The notes under the pieces were generated by a model. The model made no database searches. It saw only the letters and a list, made by a program, of their open reading frames with translations, and was not told the DNA's origin. Below, in pieces: positions 43,702 through 51,467 of a stretch of DNA of 64,000 nt (its first letter is position 1; every line of letters begins with the position of its first letter). A program made the translations under genes and the position numbers. Where the stretch lies: assembly GCA_963575745.1 (NCBI GenBank), contig CAUYUJ010002769.1:316001-380000 (forward strand). Direction: 5' to 3'. This DNA comes from Prorocentrum cordatum. Its lineage: Eukaryota; Sar; Dinophyceae; Prorocentrales; Prorocentraceae.

Positions 43702-44465
43702 TTCGCGCTACGACTCTTCAACTCTCCAGGCCAACGGGGCGGCCTCGGGATAACAAAAAGGTCGTGGCGGATATGCCGCCTCGTGGCGGATATGCCGCCT
43801 TGTAGCGCAGCCTTCTCGCCTTCCAACTCGTGGCGGACATGCCGCCCCCGCCCCACCCCTTTGCGCTCCTCCGCCCTTCAGGCGGACATGCCGCCGCCCC
43901 CCTCCCCTACTCGGCCCACTCCGCGCCCCCGCGCCACGTCCCTGCGCCCCCCTCTCCGCTGTCAGGCACTGGATCCCACGCCAACTAACGTCGGGGAGAC
44001 GCCCACTGCTCGAACGGCGAAGGCGTTCACCCAGAATGGCATGGGCGCGCGCGAAGGCACCGACGTTGCCACCGCCCGTTCAACGACGAAAACAAGTGAA
44101 CCAAGACCTGCACATTCAAAGGGACGCCAGTTCACTTATATTTCTGGTTCCCAATGCCACCCTCACTCTGCCCCCTCCCCCGAGACCCCGTCGCAAGAAC
44201 CAGCGGGGCCCTTCTGAGAGGCCCCCGAGGGCTCGAGGAGCTCCAAGACTTCAATGGGTCCATGGGCAACCCCCTCCCCCTCCTCCCGAAGTCTCGCTTC
44301 CGCGTCCGATTCCATTTCGGTTCAAGCCCGCGGCCCGCGGGTGCCCGCGAGCCCGCGCGGGGTCGGCCCCCCCCTTTCGCGCCGACGCGTGGGCTGGGGC
44401 CCGCGCGCCGAGGCTGCGCCGCAGCCACCGCGTCGCGCTCGGCGCCTCGCACTGCGGCCGCGGCC
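43702..44465. other. Spacer between genes A and B
   Basis: Holds four GGCGGA(T/C)ATGCCGCC palindromes at 43760-43895. The remainder is GC-rich with no coding signal; the gene B start context is GCGGCC-ATGG. Confidence 0.5.
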
Positions 44466-45510
44466 ATGGCAGACAGCGACAGCGCGTTCGACGCGTTGGA
44501 GGCAGCTGCATCGCCAAAACAAGTGGCCCCGCGTGCGGTAGCCAGGGACGCGCGCATCGCGCGCGAAACTGGCTGGCCGCTCTCGGTCGAACTGTTTTGG
44601 CGATTCGGCGCAGGAGATGTTCGGGCCAGCGATGCAGTTGCTCTCCGACCTTGCGGGCGTGGACAACAACGCAGGGGATCGGTCTTCCTCCGCCAGCGGC
44701 AGTCGGCCAGCCAGCGCGCCCACGTTGGCGGCGCAGCCAGCGCGATCGCGCAGCCCGCGCCACCCGCGGGCACCGTCGACGCCGCCGCGCAGGCGGGGGC
44801 CGACGTCACCGCCGCGGGACCCGCGGCAGCGGCCTTTCCCGCCCTCGGCTCTCGTGAAGGAGCTCGCGTCGCACATGCGGGGCGCGACGCCTGTGGTGGA
44901 AGAGCCCCCCGAGGCGGTGGAGGCGCATCCCAGCGCGGTGGAGGCGTTCAGGACGCAGCTGCGAGCCTGGCTGAGCGACCCCGTTGGGAATCCCATCGAC
45001 TGGCGGTCGGAGAACGTGCTCGCCGTGCTCAAGGAGTACCAGATGAAGTACGACTACAAGAAGTTCCGCGACCGCGGCCCGCCTGGCCCCGCCATGGGCG
45101 GGCCGCAGACGTGGCAGGGCCAGGCGTGGCGCGCCAATGCGAAGCGCTGGGGGAACCGAGGTGGCGCAAAGCGCGAGATGTACGCGAAGCTGCACGGCAA
45201 CAAGGCAGCGCCGCGGGTGCGCGAGGCGCACGTCCCCAAGCCTCAGCTGATGCATCGGGAGCCCAAGGCGCCGAACTTGCCCAAGACGATGCCTCAGCAG
45301 GCGCCGTGGAGGACTGGCAATATGAACCCTCCAGTTCCGCCTCCGCCGCCGAAGACCATGGGGCCGCCGCCGCCGAAGACCAGGCAGCCGCCAGCAGGGA
45401 AGCCCAGCATGGTGCAGCCGAGGGCAGGGCGTCGGCTGCAGCCGACAAGCAAGATGGCACCACCGCCAGCGAAGCCGCGCCCGCCCGCCCGCCGAGATGT
45501 CTTCTTGTAG
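44466..45510 (+). CDS. Element gene B: 310-aa Pro-rich protein with VGNPIDWRSE motif
   Basis: Proposed exons are 44466-44501 and 44614-45510; the intron of 112 nt is GC-AG (TTGGAG|GCAGCT...GGCGCAG|GAGATG). After a short N-terminus (MADSDSAFDALE-EMFGPAMQ) there is a Ser/Arg/Pro-rich linker (SRSPRHPRAPSTPPRRRGP). Around residues 130-165 lies a conserved-looking block (RAWLSDPVGNPIDWRSE, KEYQMKYDYKKFRDRGPPGP). The last 75 residues are basic and proline-rich (NPPVPPPPPKTMGPPPPK). The same VGNPIDWRSE peptide is encoded again at 50226-50255. No family is recognised. A disordered nucleic-acid- or protein-binding role is inferred. The start was chosen for context and because the alternative upstream frame is Arg/Pro-biased. 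Confidence 0.6.
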
Positions 45511-46062
45511 GGTGATCGCGTGGACCTGCAAGCGGGCTGGGGTGCATAGCTTCCGTAATTCGAGCGCGGATAGTTGCAGCTATCCGCGCTGACGCGTCAT
45601 GACGCGCCGCCTCTCCCCGCCTCGTCTCATCTCATCTCTCCTCCCCTCTCTTCGTTGCCGATCTATCTCATTGGCGGACGCGCCGCCTCCCCCCGCCTGG
45701 CGGACAACCGCCGTTCAGATACGAGCATCGGCGCATCGGGTTTGTTCTATGCGGTTGGAAAAAAACACCAGTCCTTCCCTGAGCCACCCATTGGCGGCTA
45801 AACCGCCCTGAAGCCTCCATTGGCGGCCACGCCGCCCATTGGCGGCTAAACCGCCCATTGGCGGCCACGCCGCCCTGAGCCCTCCATTGGCGGCTAAACC
45901 GCCGCCGCCGCCTGCTGGCATCCCGAAATGTGCGATGCCACCGCGCCTCTTACACATGTATGTTTTTGTTGTTGGGACGCTGTATCGGCTCGAATCTAGG
46001 CGCGCACAGGCTCGCGCCCCACGCCGCCCCTGCGCTAGCCGTGCACTTCTCGCCCTGCCGCC
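45511..46062. other. Spacer between genes B and C
   Basis: A hairpin AGCGCGGATAG...CTATCCGCGCT (45563-45590) lies 53 bp after the gene B stop, followed by the palindrome GCGTCATGACGC (45594-45605); together they could mark a transcript end. Then come eight GGCGG palindromes (45672-45905), mostly TTGGCGGCTAAACCGCC and TTGGCGGCCACGCCGCC. Confidence 0.5.
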
Positions 46063-46701
46063 ATGGCAGGCCAGCAGGGCGAGAAGACCGTCATGTTCGG
46101 CTTCAAGTGCCCACAGAGCAGCAGCTGCAAAAGGGGCGGCAAGTGGTTCCAGGGAGAGACAGTGGAGGCGGCCAGGAACAAGCTGGTGAACCACCTTCGC
46201 GTGTCGCCGTACCACGACTTGAGCGAGGACGAAGCGGAGGTAGCTGCTGTCGCACTCGAGCCCGACTCGTGGGAAGTCGACCTCGCGGAGTGGCGCCAAT
46301 GGGAGGAGGAGAAGGCCAACTGGGGCTCCGCCAAAAGGCGCAAGGGGGCGCCGAAGGTCGAGCTGGCGCCAATCCCTCCACAATCCCGCGTGGAGCGCTC
46401 GCACCAGCTGAAGGACGCGTTCTCGGAGGGCAGCGGATCGTCAGGCGCAGCTTCGTCAGCCACGGCGGGCATGAGGATGTCCACGGCGTTGGCCAGCCAG
46501 ATGTCGCCCGATAGCATCGTGGTGCTCAACGGCACCCAGTGCCAGGCTGTGCTCGACTCGTTGCGCCGCGCGCGTACTGCGACGCAGATGTGCGCCCAGA
46601 TAGCGGAGCGCGCGGTGAACGCTTTCCGCCAAGAGGAGCAATGCATCGCCGAGTGCGAGGACGTGCTCGCGAGCTGGCTGGTGCGCAACGCGACCTCGTA
46701 G
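46063..46701 (+). CDS. Element gene C: 212-aa protein with possible Cys2His2 finger
   Basis: Single open exon; the start is GCCGCC-ATGG. The N-terminus has C16-x5-C22-x21-H44-x6-H51 (FKCPQSSSCKRGGKWF, NHLRVSPYH), a spacing compatible with a zinc-binding finger of the C2H2 or BED sort. It is followed by an acidic/Trp stretch (DSWEVDLAEWRQWEEEKANW) and a short basic patch (AKRRKGAPK). The C-terminal third is helical (RRARTATQMCAQIAERAVNA). BED or C2H2 fingers often accompany DNA transposases, so a DNA-binding accessory role is likely but inferred. The acidic helix gives an alternative reading as a protein-interaction factor. There is no sign of truncation, and codon use looks like that of the neighbouring genes. 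Confidence 0.7.
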   Translation: MAGQQGEKTVMFGFKCPQSSSCKRGGKWFQGETVEAARNKLVNHLRVSPYHDLSEDEAEVAAVALEPDSWEVDLAEWRQWEEEKANWGSAKRRKGAPKVELAPIPPQSRVERSHQLKDAFSEGSGSSGAASSATAGMRMSTALASQMSPDSIVVLNGTQCQAVLDSLRRARTATQMCAQIAERAVNAFRQEEQCIAECEDVLASWLVRNATS

Positions 46702-47139
46702 GTGCAGGTGCACGGCTGGCAGCACTGATGTCGCCTCAGCATCAGTAGCCTCATTCGCGCAGGCGGCGCGACGCGTCGGCCCTACACGCCCCCCTCCCAC
46801 TCCTCCAACGCAATTTCAATCCACACCCCTGTGTCAGAACAAATTAGGACACCCCCACACACTCCATCCGCACTCAATTCGTGAAGGCCGCCACGCCGAG
46901 GTGAATTTTGGCCACGCAGGCGGCCGAGTAGCCGTCCCCCAATGCAAGGCGATATGGGGGCGAGTGGACGAGCGGAGCGGGAGGAAGGTGAGGGAACTTC
47001 GGCGGATAAGACAGGTGGGCGGTTGGATGGGATTTGGCAAAAGGGCTGGGTGGAGAAAACTGCATCCGCATAAGAATGAGTGCGGCTATTTTCTGGATGT
47101 GCTGCATCGCCATGTCCGCCCACCCCCCCATCGCCTTGC

Positions 47140-47275
47140 ATATGATGACGCTCAGGCAGCGCGCCCCGATTGCGCGCGCTCGCCCGTCTCTTCGCTGCCG
47201 CTCAGGCAGCGCGCCTCGCTTCCGCGCTCGCCCGTCTTTTCGCTGCCGCTCAGGCAGCGGTTTGAAGCACGCGGC
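47140..47275 (+). repeat. Tandem repeat with CGCTGCCGCTCAGGCAGCG hairpins
   Basis: Unit about 60 bp, 2-3 copies: CGCTCAGGCAGCGCGCC, then CGCTCGCCCGTCT(C/T)TTCGCTGC. The junction CGCTGCCGCTCAGGCAGCG is a hairpin. Confidence 0.7.
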
Positions 47276-47386
47276 GCCGTCCGCGGTCGGTAGCGCAGGG
47301 CGCCGCTCCGCCCCTGCTGCTCCGCTTAACTAACTCGGCGGACGTGCCGCTACGCCGCCGCCATGCACTGGCAAAAAAAAGTTGGC

Positions 47387-47531
47387 TGTTATCATATGTT
47401 AGCAGATGTTATCACGCGCCTGATAACACCTGATAACACCTGATAACACCTGATAACATGTTATCAGGTGTTATCATGTGTTAGCATGGTGTTATCACAC
47501 GCCTGATAACATATGATAACATATGATAACA
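47387..47531. repeat. Iteron-like TGATAACA array with central palindrome
   Basis: About 12 copies of TGATAACA in both orientations within 145 bp. Four direct copies of CCTGATAACA run into the perfect palindrome CCTGATAACATGTTATCAGG (47449-47468), followed by inverted copies and a trailing ATATGATAAC pair. The array lies in an AT-rich island 340 bp upstream of gene D. Multiple oriented copies of one 8-mer are typical of protein-binding arrays. Confidence 0.9.
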
Positions 47532-47874
47532 TGATGTCAATTTTGTGTGGTTGTCATGTTGCGCGCAATTCATTTCAGTATCCGTATCACCTCGTGCGTC
47601 CGCCACGCTTCGAGCGGCTAGTCCGCTGGCGGCCAATCCGCCTCCCTCGCCGCGCCCCTGCACCCTCTCAAGCGGCGAGTCCGCTGGCGGATATGCCGCC
47701 CCCTTCATACCTCACTCCACCCCTCCCTCCACCTTTGAAGCGGCTATTCCGCTGGCGGCTATCCCGCCTCACTTACCGCGCGTTTTCTTCGTCATCGCTT
47801 CGCGTCCAGCTCATCTTGGCATCAGGGCCGCGCGCGACGCGCGGCTTCTCGCGTGCCAAGGCGGTCACGCCGCC

Positions 47875-49812
47875 ATGGCGGGGACGCCGCCCGCTGAAGA
47901 TCACCAGCAGCATTCTCTGGCAGTGATGTTCGGAGCAGCCAGGCCGAAAAACAAGGGAGTGATGACCAAGGCGCCCGCAGCGAAGCCCCGTGGGAAAGCT
48001 AAGCTATCGGGGACGCAGATGACACTGACTGGACAGCTTGTGCCGCCGCTCGCATTGACCGACGCAGGGCCGCCGAAGGCACGCGGGAAAAGCAAAGGCA
48101 AGGGCAACGGTAAGCACCCCGCAGCGTTGAGGACGGCTCGCAAAGCTGCGTCAGCCGCAGCTCCCGCCGAAGAACTGCCTCCTCAGGGCGCAGCGGCTTG
48201 CCACCAGAGCCGGACGACGCAGCGTCAGAGGCGGCATCGGGCTCCGAGGAGCGCGGCGACGAGATTGGTTCCGAGCTCGGCGTCAAACAGGATGAGCTTG
48301 AGAGTGCCAAGCGTGAGCTTGAGGAGGAAGAGGCTCCACCGCAGGGCGCGGTAGCCAAGGTTGAGAATGAGGAGCGCTCGCCCGAGGCGGCAGCGCCGCA
48401 GGCGGAGGAGGAGGAGGCAGCTCAGGACGATCCGCCAGCAGGCGCTCCCCAGGTAGGGGAGTTCGTGGATGTGCATGGCATCGAGGATAGCATCGTGCGT
48501 TGCAACCGCTGCTGTCGCACGGCAAAGGAGTGCAACTACAGGATCAGGGCGAAGGGCCAGTCGACTTACCAGTGCGACGCGTGCAACACGAACGGGGTGC
48601 GCCTTTCTCGGAGGTTCGGACAGTGGCCGCCAAAGTGTTTCGCCAAAATGAAGAGTGAGTTCAAGCAGCAGTTCTACAAGGATCTGGCAGAAGATCCTGG
48701 GCTGTCGAACCTCGATCGCATTGAAGCCTTCGTGGTCAGCTCAATCACTGTCCAACGGATGGAGGAGGAGCGCGTCCGCAAGGGTGGCAAGTACCTTCCG
48801 CTGAGGAAGTGGGCGCACGACGGCTTCGACGCGAAAAAGATTGAAGATAATGTGCAGGATAAGAGGTGGAACCCTGATCTCGGGGAGTGGACGTACAGGC
48901 CGCAATTGGAGGCGGCCTGGAGCGAGACAGTGGAGGCCGCAGTGCGCAACGAGCTGTACACCGATAAGAGGACGCAGGCGAAGCAGAGCGGCCCGCGGGC
49001 AGCGGCCTCGACGGGCGTCGCAGAGCACGGCGGCGACAAGGGCGACAGAAGCGACGAGAGCGACATGTCCAGATCCAGGCGGCGCCGCAGGCGCAGGTCT
49101 GACAGCCGCAGGAGGAGGAGGCGCAGCATGAGCAGGCGCGACAGCAGGGGCAGGCGCGACAGCAGGAGCAGACGCCGCGACAGACGTCGCGACACCAACC
49201 GCAGCAGGAGCCGCTCGCGCGGCGACCGCGACAGGAGCAAGAGCCGCCGCAAGGGCAGGAGCAAGAGCCGCGGCAAGAGCAAGGACAGGAGCAAGAGCAG
49301 GCCGTTTGGGGGTTCAACGCAGGGGTGTCGCCTGGGCTTCGCATTCGTTTTCGGTTTCCGTTCAACTCTTCAGGTTCGGATCGGGTTATTGATTTCGCTC
49401 GGCTCGAAGTGTTGTCATTTTCGGACAACCCCGAAGGCTCCGCAGGGATAAGGACGCTGAGAAGGAGCGGAGGCGACAGGAAGCGAGGGAGAAGGCCGAG
49501 CAGGCCAAGAAGGAGACGCAGGAGAAAAACCTGGCGCTGAAGTGGATCGGCACCGCAACGAGGCTCGAGACAGAGCTGGACGGGTACCTCGAGCATGAGA
49601 AGGCGGACAAGGTGCCGTCATGGGCTGTGAAGAACGCGAAGGCGGCGAGGAAGTCTGTGGCAGTCATGAAGGCGGTGGCGCAGAAGCGCGTGCACAGCGG
49701 CGTGGCGTTGACGATCACGCAGGACGAGGCCATCAGCATCCAGAAGGATGCGAGCTCGGCGGCGAGGGCCATCGCGGGGATGCTCAAGGAGGCGCAGAAG
49801 CACAGCACCTGA
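47875..49812 (+). CDS. Element gene D: 571-aa protein with Cys cluster, RS domain and coiled coil
   Basis: Proposed exons are 47875-48109, 48187-49300 and 49446-49812 (572 codons). The introns are GT-AG (77 nt) and GC-AG (145 nt) and phases agree. The start (CGCC-ATGG) sits between two GGCGG palindromes. Order: basic Lys/Gly-rich N-terminus; acidic helix (ESAKRELEEEEAPPQ); Cys cluster at about 184-211 (RCNRCCRTAKEC, YQCDACN) like a zinc ribbon, followed by RLSRRFGQWPPKCFAKM; a mixed globular part; an RS domain at about 370-447 (SRSRSRGDRDRSKSRRKGRS); and a charged coiled coil in exon 3 (KERRRQEAREKAEQAKKETQ). RS domains usually act in splicing or RNA binding. Here the combination with a Cys cluster in a mobile element is unusual. 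The family is not recognised with certainty. Confidence 0.7.
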
Positions 49813-49819
49813 GCGCCCC

Positions 49820-49903
49820 ATGGTGGCCCAGTACATCATGAAGTACGGCCTGAAAAAGGTGGAGAAGGACCCGAATAAGCCGCGGCCGCTGGGCCGCTCG
49901 TGA
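49820..49903 (+). CDS. Small ORF after gene D (27 aa)
   Basis: MVAQYIMKYGLKKVEKDPNK then PRPLGRS and a stop, starting 8 bp after the gene D stop. It resembles the gene B segment EYQMKYDYKKFRDRGPPGP, so it may be a remnant of a related exon and not an expressed peptide. Confidence 0.3.
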   Translation: MVAQYIMKYGLKKVEKDPNKPRPLGRS

Positions 49904-49904
49904 G

Positions 49905-50107
49905 CAGGGGCGGCAGTTGGGCCGCTCCTGACGAGGTGTGTGATTTCGTACAATTGTTATTGTTGGTGAAACAACATTTCCACCGCCACCCCACTCGTTA
50001 CCACCGCAGCCCTTCGTTTGGCGGGGATGCCGCCTTTCCACTCTCGCAAGCCCTTGGCGGACATGCCGCCTTGCCTTCATTTGGCGGAGATGCCGCCTTT
50101 GCTGCTC
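49905..50107 (+). repeat. Direct repeat, copy 1
   Basis: CAGGGGCGGCAGTTGGGCCG, GACGAGGTGTGTGATTTCGT and ACAATTGTTATTGTTG, then three GGCGG palindromes. It is repeated at 50284 at a distance of 379 bp. Confidence 0.85.
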
Positions 50108-50144
50108 ATCGCGCTCCGATGCCTCACTTGGCGAGGCGAAGCGC

Positions 50145-50283
50145 TTGCATAACTCCCTCCTGCTCGAGCGCGTCCTGCCCGAGACCCTACCGCGCGAGCT
50201 GTGGCTCGCGAAGGCCAGCGACACCGTTGGGAATCCCATCGATTGGCGGTCGGAGACGAAGCAGAGGCGAAGCAGCTCCTTGG
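50145..50283 (+). pseudogene. Fragment encoding VGNPIDWRSE between direct repeats
   Basis: The frame reads LPRELWLAKASDTVGNPIDW-RSE, close to gene B's LRAWLSDPVGNPIDWRSE at the DNA level too (GTTGGGAATCCCATCGA(T/C)TGG). It looks like a partial duplicate of a gene B exon trapped between the direct repeats. Confidence 0.5.
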
Positions 50284-50495
50284 CAGGGGCGGCAGTTGGG
50301 CCGCTCATGACGAGGTGTGTGATTTCGTACAATTGTTATTGTTGTTGAAAAAAAACATTTCTTCGTTGCCATCGCCACCCCACTCGTTACCACCGCAGCC
50401 CTTCGTTTGGCGGGGATGCCGCCTTTCCACTCTCGCAAGCCCTTGGCGGACATGCCGCCTTGCCTTCATTTGGCGGAGATGCCGCCTTTGCTGCC
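50284..50495 (+). repeat. Direct repeat, copy 2
   Basis: Same order as copy 1 with a small insertion (AAAAAAAACATTTCTTCGTT) and the same three palindromes. Confidence 0.85.
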
Positions 50496-50624
50496 CACCG
50501 CGCTCGCACCGTTCTCTCGCGTTTCCCAATGACATGATCTGCCACCGTCCCACCCCTCATCCGTAGTCTTTGTGGCTCAAGTGGAGCCGCTCGAGGTCGT
50601 GCCCCTTCGCGGTCTTGCGCCGCC

Positions 50625-50921
50625 ATGGCGAGCATCGCGGACAAGTACGACGTCGATGACTTCGAGCTCATCACGGGTGGCAGTGCGTGGAGCTGGGCGA
50701 CCATCGTGGTGCGCTTCATCGAGTGGCGCAATCGTTGCCGCCATGCACGCGCCGTTGGCATCAAGGGCCAGATGCTCATCGACAAGGCGCGGCGCATGAT
50801 GGAGGAGGCGCGCCGCACCGAGGAGCGCGGCAAGATGCTGTGCCAGATGTCGAAGCAGACGGTGCAGGACATCCCAGGCGGCATTCGGTTCTTCTGCCGC
50901 CAGCCGCACCAGGAGAGCTGA
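50625..50921 (+). CDS. Element gene E: 98-aa protein
   Basis: Single-exon frame with the same GCCGCC-ATGGCG start context as genes C and D. The sequence begins MASIADKYDVDDFELITGG, then has an aromatic helix (WSWATIVVRFIEWRNRCRHA) and a basic/acidic amphipathic helix (DKARRMMEEARRTEERGKM). No family is recognised. The two helices with the Arg/Glu pattern suggest a small oligomeric or nucleic-acid-associated protein. It could also be the first exon of a longer gene; the stop is at 50919-50921 and a GGAGGA tract follows. Position between genes D and F and shared start context support a real gene. Confidence 0.5.
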   Translation: MASIADKYDVDDFELITGGSAWSWATIVVRFIEWRNRCRHARAVGIKGQMLIDKARRMMEEARRTEERGKMLCQMSKQTVQDIPGGIRFFCRQPHQES

Positions 50922-51467
50922 GCGGCGATCGGCTGGGCCGATAGAGGAGGATAAGGAGGAAGAGGAGGCAGGATGAGGAGAGGAGGAGGAGGTGGATGAG
51001 GAGTTGGAGGCAGCACGCGCACCCGCACTAAGAGCCGCCAGCCGCCGCCGCGCCCGTCCCGCGCTGCGCCCGTCCCGAGCTCGAGCCGCCAGCCGCGCCC
51101 GTCTCCGAGCGCTGGCGGCTTGGAACCCGAGCTTGAAACTCAAGCTCGAAATTGCGTGCGAGAAAAAGAAATCTCCCTTGCAAGTTCCGTTGCTACGCTC
51201 ACTTCGCGCCTCCGCAATCTCCCCCACCCACCCCCTCCCCCCTCCCCCCTCCCCCCATGCCCCCTCGCCCCCACGCTCTTCGGCGGCTACGCCGCCCCTC
51301 CCGACCCTTCAGGCGGCTACACCGCCATGCCCTTCGGCGGCTACTCCGCCCCGCGATCCATTCCCGCCTCCACTTCCGTCTCTCTGGCTGCAATTCGTTT
51401 TTCTCAACCGCGCTGGGCCTCGCGCTGCCCCCCGCCCCCGCCCCTCCCGCGCGCGGGCGTCGGCGCA

